This document shows, piece after piece, positions 1 to 9,121 of a stretch of DNA of 64,000 bases (positions within the stretch are counted from its first letter, which is position 1; each line of letters begins with the position of its first letter). The stretch spans positions 1,860,001-1,924,000 of the forward strand of contig NZ_CP049902.1 in the NCBI RefSeq assembly GCF_018448495.1, read 5' to 3'. The stretch is from Psychrobacter sp. WY6. GTDB taxonomy: Bacteria > Pseudomonadota > Gammaproteobacteria > Pseudomonadales > Moraxellaceae. A program made the translations under genes and the position numbers. The notes below the pieces were generated by a model. The model was not told the origin of the DNA. It searched no databases and saw only the letters and a program-made list of their open reading frames with translations.

Positions 1-551
1 ATCAGCCCGTGGGATTAGAAAGCAGCAGCAATAACAAGCAAAGCAGTAGTAAAGAAGATGCGCAAACACCTTTTGCCCAATTTAGCGAAGATACCAATGA
101 CTCAAGTTTAAGCGAGTCAGGACAATGGCAACAACCTAATCTACTGATCGACTCTCAGCGTCATCTCGCGATGCTAAGCGGACAACACAGTCAGCATACC
201 AGCACCAAGAATACACATAGCCACGCGACAGACAATACTCATCATCACAGCCAGACGCAAATGAATCAGCTGGTGGCAGGAGACATTCACTACTATTCAA
301 ACAAAGCCCAAACCCATACCGCCGCTCATGGTGATGTGACTATACAAGCGCACCAAGCGCAAATGCGACTTGATAGTGAGCAAGTCCTACGTATTCATAG
401 TCGAGACAGTATTGAGATTATCGCGCCTGATACGCTAACCCTAAAAGCGGCGGGCAGTGGCATCGAGATATCGGGTGGTAATGTGACGTTTATCACACCA
501 AGTCAGGTGGGCTATAAGGCCAGTAAAGTGGATTGGGGTAGTGGGGGTGGA
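1..551. repeat. Direct repeat, copy 1, of VgrG stalk sequence
   Basis: This stretch matches 3938-4488 at a constant offset of 3937. The first roughly 170 bases look identical, then the copies drift with mostly synonymous changes. Similarity ends abruptly just after the GGG hinge codons, where the two VgrG proteins switch to different C-terminal domains. That is the pattern expected from duplication or recombination of a VgrG end together with its cassette. Confidence 0.9.
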
Positions 552-833
552 GCAGGATCTCCTGCTGTACACTTACCGACAGCCAAACTACCTGAAAACT
601 TAGACTATTATCTACGCTATATAGTACATGACCAAGATGATAACCCGCTTGCTTTTACCAAATGTATGCTTATTAAACCTGATGGTTCGACAGAAATTCA
701 TATTACTGACTATGAAGGTAAGTTAAAACTATTAGTTGATGAAGAATCGAAGGACTATGAGTTGCATGTGATTGTTCATGAAGTGGAGGAAGCAGTAGAG
801 GATGATGAAGTGGATGTAGAGGGAGAAGACTAG
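1..833 (+). CDS. vgrG: VgrG-type T6SS spike protein, C-terminal part (cut by window edge)
   Basis: The reading frame is already open at base 1, and GTG at 9 is an internal Val, as the downstream copy shows. Residues up to about 180 are the His/Ser/Gln-rich stalk and DUF2345-like beta region (LLIDSQRHLAMLSG, then DSIEIIAPDTLTLKAAGSGI), ending at the DWGSGGG hinge. After the hinge comes an unrelated tail of about 90 residues (YLRYIVHDQDDNPLAFTKC onward) that looks like a small transthyretin/Ig-type beta domain with an acidic end. In known VgrGs such tails dock a specific effector; the use here is inferred. The next gene starts 2 bases after the stop, so the two are probably translated together. 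Bases 1-551 repeat at 3938-4488. Confidence 0.88.
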   Translation, partial: QPVGLESSSNNKQSSSKEDAQTPFAQFSEDTNDSSLSESGQWQQPNLLIDSQRHLAMLSGQHSQHTSTKNTHSHATDNTHHHSQTQMNQLVAGDIHYYSNKAQTHTAAHGDVTIQAHQAQMRLDSEQVLRIHSRDSIEIIAPDTLTLKAAGSGIEISGGNVTFITPSQVGYKASKVDWGSGGGAGSPAVHLPTAKLPENLDYYLRYIVHDQDDNPLAFTKCMLIKPDGSTEIHITDYEGKLKLLVDEESKDYELHVIVHEVEEAVEDDEVDVEGED

Positions 834-835
834 AT

Positions 836-2285
836 ATGGCTAAATATTATACAAAACTTAAATTAGAAGTATCAGACATGGTCGATATTAGCTTAATTAG
901 ATATGATGTTACAGTCACTTATAAGAGTCTTTCGGCAAAACCCACAAGTAGTAAGCCACATTCATTAGGTAAAAATAGAAGGTTCAGTAACAATGGTCTA
1001 TCTGAAAAACATAATCTCTCTAACCGTGGTGTCGAAGAAGTCAGATATTACATCAAAGATATAAAAGGTAAGCCTATAAAAGATATTACGGCAAATCCAC
1101 TATCTAAGGAAGGGCGAGCTAGTAGATATAAGCTCAAAACAACGCCAGCATCACTCAAAAGGACCCGAAGAATAATAAATAGTAGGTGTAGATAATACTG
1201 AAGTTGCTTGGTATTTAGTTAAAAAACAAGAATCTATTGAAAGTTTTTTAACAAGAGCTTATAAATACACACCAACCAAATTAGAAGAGAACATCTTTCG
1301 AGCTAATAATCCACATTTAATCGGTACGCCTGTTCTTACTTTACAACCTGGTGACGTTGTGATTTTATCCAACTCATCTCATAGCAGTAATACTGAACTT
1401 CAAAAGATGAAAAAATATGCAAAAGATGCCAAAAATAAAATTGAAAAAATGAAGAGAGAGAAAGGTTTTAATCCAGAGCTTTTTGTTTATTTGTCAGATT
1501 TGACCACAAGTACTTTATCTGATGCTGATTTTGTTGGCGTATCTTCAAACCCTGTGCCAACTGAAATAACAAATGATAATAAGGATAGTGATAAAACCCT
1601 TCTTGACTATTTTGCAGATGGTTCTAGTGCTGTAATAACATTCTCAAGTCAAACTAATAAAGATACATTAAAGAATTTTGGAACACTAGTGAGTAACTAT
1701 AATGAAGCACAAGGTACGAAATCTGGTAATTCAAAACATTTCTCTCAATTTAGAACGGACAACGCAAAAATATATAAAGCTTTGAACAATAAATTATCAT
1801 TACGGTTTTTAAAATGGGATCAAGGGGTAAGAACTGATAAATTGAGTAAGTCGATCAAGTCCGAAATGAAAAGATCGACATCATTTAATGGAGGCTTGGA
1901 TGCTTACGTAAATAATATGGAGAAAAATGGAAAAGTAACAAAGACTTTGAAACTTGGTGGTAATCTAGTTGTTGGATACAACGCATTTAAAGGTAGTAAA
2001 GAGATTCATGACGCATACAAATCTAAAAACTCAGATAAACTTCATAAAGCTGTAGCCATTGAGCCATTAAAGCTATCAGGATCTGTAATAGGCGCTGAAT
2101 ATGGAGCTGCACAAGGTGCGGTAGTTGGCGCTATAATTGTAGGTTTTACTGTAGGAACAGGAGGTATAGGAGGTGTCGTCATTGTAGGTCTCAGTGCAGT
2201 GATTGGGGGTTTTGGGGGTGGGTTACTTGGGGGCAGTTTAGGAGAGATAGCAGGTAATATTGTTTATGAAAATACTAGGAATTAA
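836..2285 (+). CDS. Candidate T6SS effector with LysM-like segment and glycine-rich membrane-inserting C-terminus (frameshifted)
   Basis: Two frames join into one protein of about 483 residues: 836-1195, then a different frame from about 1185 to 2285. No promoter or start lies between them. After the break comes DNTEVAWYLVKKQES ... LTLQPGDVVILSN, a LysM/tail-protein-X-like segment of the kind seen in contractile-system cargo. A charged helical middle follows. The last ~75 residues are strongly hydrophobic and Gly/Ala-rich (GAAQGAVVGAIIVGFTVG, GGFGGGLLGGSLGEIAG), like the membrane-inserting helices of pore-forming colicins and some T6SS toxins. Position directly after a VgrG and before a small multi-helix membrane protein supports an effector-immunity pair. 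The toxin mechanism is inference; I do not recognise a named family. The indel lies near 1165-1195. Confidence 0.6.
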
Positions 2286-2288
2286 ATT

Positions 2289-2725
2289 GTGAAAAAAAAA
2301 TCAATCCTACACTTATTATCATTTGTATTCTTCACATTTCTATTTGTTTACTGGTTATTTTTTATTGATAGCAAATCAGATAGTGAGATTTATGCAGTAC
2401 CGGTTGTATATCTAATGTTCGCAGTAGCTCCTTTACTAAGCCTAGCTTTACAATACGAAGTTATTAAAGATAAGGAGTTTTTCAACAACTTTACAAGTAG
2501 CACTACTAAAGTTTTTAAAATGAACGATTATCTGCGCATATCTTTTCTGCTTCTCTATAATTTGGGAGCTTACGCTGGTATTCAGATGAGAAAAAAATTT
2601 TAAAAAAAGAATATAGAAAAACAGATATAAGACACATAGAGCTAGTCAATGAAATTATAGATAGGAAAAGGATTTTACTCATTATTCTAACTATTCAATT
2701 ATTGATAACTATTTTATTTCAGTAG
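2289..2725 (+). CDS. Four-helix membrane protein, probable cognate immunity (one-base indel)
   Basis: Starts 3 bases after the candidate pore-forming effector. Three hydrophobic segments are visible in the first 104 residues (LLSFVFFTFLFVYWLFF; VVYLMFAVAPLLSLAL; ISFLLLYNLGAYAGI). The frame then stops inside A7-TTTT-A7 at 2591-2608. Adding one A to the first run restores LKKEYRKTDIRHIELVNE and a fourth helix (ILLIILTIQLLITILF), ending at TAG 2723-2725. Polytopic immunity proteins are the known defence against pore-forming toxins, so this is the obvious immunity candidate. The indel may be a sequencing error or a phase-variable homopolymer; the sequence alone cannot tell. No named family recognised. 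Confidence 0.6.
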
Positions 2726-2774
2726 TTTCTTCTTTATTTGAGATGTATCGATAGAATAGTATTGAGCTTGTGGA

Positions 2775-3098
2775 ATGGGTAATAACAGTACCAATACTGA
2801 TATACAGGTGGGTGACTGGATTATTAATACCCTATGTAATTTGCAGCCTGACCTAATCTCTTTAATCAAACAACAAGAACAAAAGAGCGTCAACACTGAC
2901 AGACTTTATGACTCATTGAAAGGAGATATACAAGCTTCGTTCACTGTGCTATCAGAGTTCATTGGAAAGAACGAAAGTAAATACGGCAAGTTGTTTGGCC
3001 AATTAAGCGGCAATAAGTTATCTCAAGATACAGCAACTGCTATATCAGTGTTGATTTCAAATAGCTATCAAACCATATTGGGAGATCAACGACAATAA
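2775..3098 (+). CDS. Small helical protein of unknown function at VgrG junction
   Basis: A 107-residue soluble protein without signal peptide or membrane helix. It is predicted mostly alpha-helical, rich in Gln, Ser and Asn, with several leucine-spaced stretches (LISLIKQQEQ, LYDSLKGDI, TAISVLISNSYQTIL). Its stop codon is separated from the GTG of the truncated VgrG by a single base, so the two may be translationally coupled. Position between one effector/immunity pair and the next VgrG fits a second immunity protein, an adaptor, or a remnant left at a recombination junction. I do not recognise the family. Confidence 0.55.
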   Translation: MGNNSTNTDIQVGDWIINTLCNLQPDLISLIKQQEQKSVNTDRLYDSLKGDIQASFTVLSEFIGKNESKYGKLFGQLSGNKLSQDTATAISVLISNSYQTILGDQRQ

Positions 3099-3099
3099 C

Positions 3100-4770
3100 G
3101 TGCATCACATCAGCGCCTGCTACCTGCCATTTCCGCACCATCACCATATTCCTTATGGAGAGCAGCTTGCTACACTTGGGCAACCGCATCCGAGTCTAAC
3201 AGGACTTATGAGCGCCAGCATCATAGACACAGACAGCAGCGCTATCACTCATGACCGTAACCACCGTGCCCATATTAGATACCACTGGCAAAGCGAAGGC
3301 GGCGACAGCGCGCATTGGATACCCATTGCCAGCCACTTAGTCGCTGATCACATGGGACAAACCCATCCGCTACGCCATGGGCAACACGTACTTATCGACT
3401 TTATCGGTGGCGACATCACTCATCCCATCATCATTGGTAGCACCCATAATGGCCAAGGCAATTCTGATGCTCAGCACAACAGTATCGTCAGTGACTCAGG
3501 TAGCATTGATGCCACCAGTCCAGCTTGGTTTATCAACCAAAGCCATGCTTATCCCATAGACGGTATCAAGACTCAAAGTATCGATAGCAGTCGAACAGGC
3601 GAGGCGACCAAAGACAGCCTTATCAACGGCTATAACCAGCTAATGTTTGACGCCCATCCTGACAGCCCACAGATTAATGTTTATAGCAGCAGCTTCCAGT
3701 CTAGCCTAACCATTGGTCATCTATACCAGCATACCGACCATACTCGCGGTCAAGCACGGGGCAAAGGCATCAGCATCGAGACCCAAGCCGCCGCCAATGT
3801 GCAAGGCAGTACAGGTATTCATATCAGTAGCCACAATATTAACAGTGCATCGAATAGCCACATGAGTCATGACAGTCATAGCAAACTGCAAACTGCTGAC
3901 CAACATCAACAAGCTTACGCTCAGCTAGCTGACATCCATCAGCCCGTGGGATTAGAAAGCAGCAGCAATAACAAGCAAAGCAGTAGTAAAGAAGATGCGC
4001 AAACACCTTTTGCCCAATTTAGCGAAGATACCAATGACTCAAGTTTAAGCGAGTCAGGACAATGGCAACAACCTAATCTACTGATCGACTCTCAGCGTCA
4101 TCTCGCGATGCTAAGTGGACAACACAGCCAGCATACCAGTACCCAAAGCACGCATAGCCACGCGACAGACAATACTCATCATCACAGTCAAACGCAAATG
4201 AATCAGCTAGTAGCGGGCGATATCCATTACTACAGTAATAAAGCCCAAACCCATACCGCTGCTCATGGCGATGTGACCATACAAGCACATCAGAACGAGA
4301 TGCGTTTAGATAGCGAGCAAGTACTGCGACTCCATAGCCGAGATAGTATTGAGATTATCGCGCCTGATACGCTAACGCTGAAAGCCGCAGGTAGTGGCAT
4401 TGAGATATCGGGTGGTAATGTGACGTTTATCACGCCAAGTCAGGTGGGCTATAAGGCAAGTAAGGTGGATTGGGGCAGTGGGGGTGGAGTTAAAACTGAA
4501 TTACCCTTCTTGCCGTCGGCAGAAATGAAAAATTGGATTGGTCTTAAGCTTTTAGGAGTTGATGGTGAAGGTATACCTGATGTTGGCTACAAGATATTTT
4601 TTGATAGCGGACAAGTTATTAAAGGAAGACTCGATAGAAAAGGTGAAGCACATCATGAAAATGTGCCTGAGCAGGCTAACCGTGTTGAATATGAAGAAAA
4701 AGATTTTGAAGACGCTACTCCTGATTCATTTCTTAAAGTTTTAGAAGCTGCTAAAAGCTTTATTAAATAA
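3100..4770 (+). CDS. vgrG: N-terminally truncated VgrG with alternative C-terminal adaptor domain
   Basis: 556 residues, starting with GTG. The first ~110 residues form the gp5-like OB-fold (HRAHIRYHWQSEGGD is a typical VgrG motif). Residues ~110-460 are the needle and DUF2345-like part ending in the same DWGSGGG hinge as the VgrG at 1-833. Residues ~470-556 are a different small beta domain (IGLKLLGVDGEGIPDVGYKI), again transthyretin-like. A normal VgrG carries a gp27/gp44-like N-terminal hub of several hundred residues, which is absent, so this copy either cannot trimerise as a full spike or is a donor cassette for recombination with the intact gene. It immediately precedes the second effector. 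The VgrG call is sure; whether it functions is uncertain. Confidence 0.85.
   Translation: MHHISACYLPFPHHHHIPYGEQLATLGQPHPSLTGLMSASIIDTDSSAITHDRNHRAHIRYHWQSEGGDSAHWIPIASHLVADHMGQTHPLRHGQHVLIDFIGGDITHPIIIGSTHNGQGNSDAQHNSIVSDSGSIDATSPAWFINQSHAYPIDGIKTQSIDSSRTGEATKDSLINGYNQLMFDAHPDSPQINVYSSSFQSSLTIGHLYQHTDHTRGQARGKGISIETQAAANVQGSTGIHISSHNINSASNSHMSHDSHSKLQTADQHQQAYAQLADIHQPVGLESSSNNKQSSSKEDAQTPFAQFSEDTNDSSLSESGQWQQPNLLIDSQRHLAMLSGQHSQHTSTQSTHSHATDNTHHHSQTQMNQLVAGDIHYYSNKAQTHTAAHGDVTIQAHQNEMRLDSEQVLRLHSRDSIEIIAPDTLTLKAAGSGIEISGGNVTFITPSQVGYKASKVDWGSGGGVKTELPFLPSAEMKNWIGLKLLGVDGEGIPDVGYKIFFDSGQVIKGRLDRKGEAHHENVPEQANRVEYEEKDFEDATPDSFLKVLEAAKSFIK
3938..4488. repeat. Direct repeat, copy 2, of VgrG stalk sequence
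   Basis: Partner of bases 1-551. Matching starts at least at the window edge of copy 1, so the true repeat is probably longer, and ends after the codons for the glycine hinge. The two copies bracket the first effector, its immunity gene and the 107-residue ORF, so recombination between them would delete or amplify that whole cassette. Confidence 0.9.
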
Positions 4771-4784
4771 TAGAAGGTGCAACT

Positions 4785-6271
4785 ATGAGCTTTTTACCGA
4801 AAAAGAAGAACTTTCAAATGCGCTTGCATGGTTTATGGTACCTGTTAATGGCGCTGTGCAAAAGGGTAAAGAAACAGCAAATGATATTGCCGATTGGCTT
4901 TGGGTAGTCATACAAGGTGATTTTGCAACGGAACCATCTACTGCTCAAGTCGTTACTGGTACTGTCGTTTCTATGATTCCGTTGGTAGACCAGATTTGTG
5001 ATGTTCGAGATATCTGCGCTAACTGTAAAAAAATAAATGAAGATGACAGTAATCCTTGGGCATGGGTGGGTCTAATTTTGACCTTGATCGGTCTGTTTCC
5101 AGTTTTAGGATCGCTATTTAAAGGAATATTTAAAGTACTACTTGCCCCTATTAGACGCTTCATGATGAGACCTTTATCTAAAGCTGGCAAATTTTCAGGT
5201 AGCCTGATATATAAAGCAGTTGAACCAGCTATTGAGCAAGGTATAAAAGAGCTTAATAAGTTTTTAGGACGTCCTGCCGTAAAAAAGCTAATACGCAAAG
5301 AAGCCTCTGGGAACGTATACAGGTGGTCAGCTAAGCAACTAAGGAGTTTAAAAGCTAAAGTCAATAAGACGCAGATTTTAACAGTATTTGACGAGCATAT
5401 TGGCTATCTAAAGGAGACTGTTGAATTTGTACAAAAGTATGGCAGCTCAGGTATAGGTAAAAAAGCAGCTGATATACTTAAAGTAGTAGTAGACATACGA
5501 AATCGTGCTAACAGACGTCTTGGTGAATTTTTAGCGCCTGTGCAAGACTTTTTAGAGCGGCTAGCAATACGTTTAGATGCTGAAGGAGGCTATAAAGCAG
5601 TAACCAACTTGACAAACGTTGCGAATTTTAGAAAAGTCCATACTGATGGTGAGGTGCAACTTATAAAAATCAGTTCGCCTAAATGGGTAGATGTGACCAG
5701 AAGAATTAAATATCCTAAAGTAGAAGAATGTCCCAAAATACCTAAAGGTTATCCCAATATTTCTGATAAAGGTAAAGGACCATTATGGAAAAAGTTTAAC
5801 ACATTTCATGATATGAAGGCAGTAGAACTAAAACAGGGGACGAGTTTATATCGCGTTGTTGACCCTACTAGTAATGATAATAGTATATGTTGGATGCGAG
5901 CTTCGGAGTATTTGAAACTTAAAAAACGAGAAGATTGGCGCAGACGTTTTGCAGTATGGGCAAGCTGGAATAGTAATGGAGAAGTCGTCCATTACATTGT
6001 TCCTAAAGGTGGTATGAAAGTTTGGGAAGGTAAAGCCGCCAGTCAAATACTTGAAAATAGTAAAGGTCAAATCCAAACGGCTAATGGACGCGGTGCTATG
6101 TATGTGTTAGAGGGTGGTGGCAAACAAATTGTACTTGATCCAGCACAATTAATTAAAAGCAGAGTAAAACCACGCAGAAAAACAGGATGGGGCTATGGTA
6201 GTGATCTAAAGGGTTTAGAAAATACAGATATGGTTGGCGTGCCAACCCTCAAACAAAACTGGTATAAGTGA
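4785..6271 (+). CDS. Candidate T6SS effector: pre-toxin transmembrane region plus unclassified C-terminal toxin domain
   Basis: The continuous frame runs 4835-6271 (478 residues). An ATG at 4785 with AAGG upstream is probably the real start, with one base lost just after it: the restored frame reads ELFTEKEELSNALAWF before MVPVNGAV. Residues ~35-110 hold VVTGTVVSMIPLVDQICDVR and a second hydrophobic helix (WVGLILTLIGLFPVLGSLF). This is the 'pre-toxin' region known from PAAR/Rhs-type T6SS effectors, which helps the toxin cross the inner membrane. The last ~150 residues (LYRVVDP, SICWMRASEY, FAVWASWNSNGEVVHY, VLEGGGKQIVLDP) form a compact domain that could be an ADP-ribosyltransferase-like or other cytosolic toxin; I cannot assign it. 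It is followed 7 bases later by an immunity-type gene. Confidence 0.65.
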
Positions 6272-6278
6272 GCAAACA

Positions 6279-7201
6279 ATGGAAAACTATATAATAAGAC
6301 CTCAAGAAATCTATTTATTAGAACGCTACAGCTCACCCGCTTATTTTAAAGAGATGCGCGATGCCTTTGCAACTATGTTAGAAGCTGCTGAGCAGGCGCT
6401 TGAGCTGTTTGTCAATGATTTACCGTTTGATTACCGTACACGTCCTATCAATAGACAGCCTGATATCGTCTGGGGCGAACGGGTATTGCCAAACCTGCGT
6501 GATACTCTAGACAGCTTAAATGTTGGTTATCAAGAGCTGTTAAAAGGGGATCTAGCGGCAATAAGATATGGCGGTAATGTTGAGAGTGATTTTCGGGCTA
6601 TCAGTATGGATTATGATATCGATTGGATGCCTGAGCAGCAACAACTTGATTATGAAAAATGGCGGAGAGAGGCAAGCACGCGCGCTTTTAACTTAGAAAT
6701 AACCAGTTATTTTGGCTGGAAAATTGGTAGTTTAATTGAACGCTATACTACTGAATCGCGAGGACCACTTAACCCACCCGAATCGTGGCCTATTTATCGT
6801 CTTAATCCAAAATAGCGTTGAGTTAGGATGAAGTCGTCCCTGTCGCAGGTATTTATGTACCTAGTAGAGCAGATGCCAGTGCTCAAGTGTTATTGGATGG
6901 CATGTTAGCAAATGAAGCTTACGTCGGTTATGATCCTGAAACCATGCAAGCGGTTGGTGATGCACCAGTCACTTGGATGTTGGTTGAGCGTATCGCGGAT
7001 ACTGGCGGCGGTAACCATAATGTCGAGCCAAAACGTTTACGTTGTGAGTCGGGTAAACCTTGTCCATTCACAGGCTACTGGTGGTCACCATCAAGTAAAG
7101 ATGTCAAACACTTCAAAGCAGGCGACATCATGCCAAAGATGAAGCGACTTGAATGGCAAACTATCTGGTATTTCAACGAGACCAATCAGTTAGACGATTA
7201 A
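6279..7201 (+). CDS. Probable Imm71/Imm72-type immunity protein, copy 1 (one indel)
   Basis: ATG at 6279 matches the start of the second copy at 11285, so earlier in-frame starts are ignored. The first ~178 residues (IIRPQEIYLLERYSSPAYF, PFDYRTRPINRQPDIVWGER) are soluble. The frame breaks near 6812-6830 and resumes as VVPVAGIYVPSRADASAQV ... TWMLVERIADTGGG ... CPFTGYWWSP ... WQTIWYFNETNQ to the stop at 7201. From memory this two-part protein, with a conserved WxLVERI and CPxTGYW in its C-terminal half, resembles the Imm71/Imm72 immunity families; no search was made. Its place directly after the second effector supports immunity to that toxin. Near-identical DNA recurs at 11285-12279. Confidence 0.65.
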
Positions 7202-7248
7202 GTTAATCAATATTTTATCAATCAACTTATAATAAATGAGTTTTACAT

Positions 7249-7803
7249 ATGGTAAATCATTCAATTCCAAAGACCTTATTTAAAATGTGGCTGTGTGTGT
7301 CCCTACTATTTACGATAGGAGTTAGTCAGTCGCAACTTGCTATGGCAGCTGACACTTCTTATGCTGATAATACGTCCAAGACCGCAGAAGAGTTGAGATT
7401 AGAGTATCTCGAAGCGCTTGAAGAAGAGCAGAACAAGCTATATTTTGAAAACTTTGCAACCAATCCTGATGACATTCCGATCAGTGAGTATGAAGGAGGG
7501 ACAGATCGATACTTTGGCGATTTAAGAGTTGAAGGTGATGAGCTTATATTAGAAATTTCAGGTGGTGAGCTACTTATTATCACCAGAAACGAGCGTCAAG
7601 AACAGCTTACAGCAACTTATAAGTTTGTATCAGAGCATAGCGATGTGTCAGTTAATGTTGGCATACAAGGTTTGATAAATGTAGATAGTGAGCCAACGAC
7701 AGAGGACTTGGATGAATTGGTTCTTGTGAATTACAATAATTTAAAAGCTAACGCCACTCATAATCTTTTTAAGATGCTTAGCACAATTAATGATCAGGAA
7801 TGA
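7249..7803 (+). CDS. Exported protein of unknown function in the T6SS island
   Basis: 184 residues with a clear signal peptide (MWLCVSLLFTIGVSQSQLAMA followed by ADTSY). The mature part begins with an acidic helical stretch (TAEELRLEYLEALEEEQNKL) and continues as a probable beta-rich domain (LRVEGDELILEISGGELLII). No family recognised. A periplasmic protein beside effector/immunity genes could be an immunity protein against a periplasm-acting toxin or an accessory factor, but nothing in the sequence decides this. The start ATG follows an AT-rich gap of about 45 bases after the immunity gene. Confidence 0.6.
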   Translation: MVNHSIPKTLFKMWLCVSLLFTIGVSQSQLAMAADTSYADNTSKTAEELRLEYLEALEEEQNKLYFENFATNPDDIPISEYEGGTDRYFGDLRVEGDELILEISGGELLIITRNERQEQLTATYKFVSEHSDVSVNVGIQGLINVDSEPTTEDLDELVLVNYNNLKANATHNLFKMLSTINDQE

Positions 7804-7859
7804 GGTTTGTACTTGATAAGAGTCTGCTCAAACTGCCACGACATTAAGGACAACTAAAA

Positions 7860-9054
7860 ATGAGTGGATTCGTTGTAGACATGGAAGGGCGGTTTCGACT
7901 GACAAGAAACCGCCATTTTTGACCCCAGGTTATCAAGCGGTAGGGCAGAAGCTTGTAGACGTTAAAGGCATCCATGAGACAGTGCCTTTGGATAAATATA
8001 AAAACTATGATGTGCCATTGCACCCTCAACAAACGGTGGTACAGTTTAACTCGACTTATCTTGAGACTACAGGGCGCAATGAAAGACGACGTGGTGATGC
8101 GGTAGGATGGGGATTATGTTTAGGGTTTGTGGGGCTATCTGTGAGTAATGGTATCCTCTATCTGATTGTAAAATCCACAATAGATTTTGACATCGTATTT
8201 CTTAGTATTGGTCTTATTCTCGCTTTTTCTATGATTCTATTCTTCGCTCCATTAATCAATGTGCTCTCAACCGAACTATTTACCACATGGCATTATCCCA
8301 TCCGTTTTAATCGTAAAACCCGTAAGGTCTATGTCCGTCAATACAATCGTAAAGTAGAAGTATATAACTGGGATGACTTAACTTTTTTTATTGCCTATAT
8401 CAATGAAGATAGAGACATCAGAGCCGTGACCTTTGATAAAAACGGCGAAACCATTACGGGTATGTTTGCACTTGCCTTTCAAAACAATGTCTTTGATAAA
8501 AGTTTAATCAGTTATTTTGAGTTTATCCGTCGTTATATGGAAGGTGACGATCAGCAACTAAAAGAAGTCAAAGAGGCCATACGTTACATCTATCCCATAC
8601 ATAAGAAACGTGAAACCCCGCTGATGTCATTTAAGCGTTTGATATTGAACGTAGTACATTACTCTCACGAAAACATGGAGTACCCTGAACGAACTTTTAG
8701 GTTTACCCAGTGACAATAGTTATTCTACCTTTATTAGCTCTGCGTTATGTTGGCCGTGTGATCTCAATGCTGACCAGCTACCGCCATCAGTTTAGCAAAG
8801 CTATTGAAGCGGAATGTCAGATTGATCCCAATGACCCTTATGATTTAAACAAACATTTACCAGAGGGCAACCTTGAACAGAATAACCGCCTATTTGGAAG
8901 ACCATTGTTTACAGTGTAGGTTATTGCTACTATTATCATGCTGTTTATCGGTGCATTTATTATAGACATGATAGGCGCGGCAAGACCACATGGTGACTAT
9001 CCGAGCATGGTCGATAAACTCTGGTATGTGATTGGTTTGGGGTGGTTGTCTTAA
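7860..9054 (+). pseudogene. DUF6708-like membrane protein, copy A (two indels and an internal amber codon)
   Basis: ATG 7860 opens MSGFVVDMEGRF and stops at 7920 in a T5 run. One extra T restores LTPGYQAVGQKLVDVKG, the long frame 7919-8713. That part has two membrane helices (WGLCLGFVGLSVSNGILYLI; IGLILAFSMILFFAPLINVL) followed by WHYPIRFNRKTRKVYVRQYN and a basic soluble region. A second shift near 8700 leads into 8710-8919, an in-frame TAG at 8917, then readable sequence to TAA 9052 with another helix (VIATIIMLFIGAFIIDMIGA). The architecture resembles proteins I recall being labelled DUF6708 in Acinetobacter and Psychrobacter T6SS effector loci. The combination of lesions, including a substitution, argues for real decay rather than sequencing error alone. 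Confidence 0.55.
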
Positions 9055-9121
9055 TAAATCATTGGCTACCTTTTTATTACTGTATGTGATTGCTTAGATA
9101 AAAGTAATTAGGGATAATAAC

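Noticed and set aside
3100..3940. Complete second VgrG with an N-terminal hub encoded in the preceding 107-residue ORF
   Set aside because: That ORF has no VgrG-like motif and is far too short to be a gp27-like domain.
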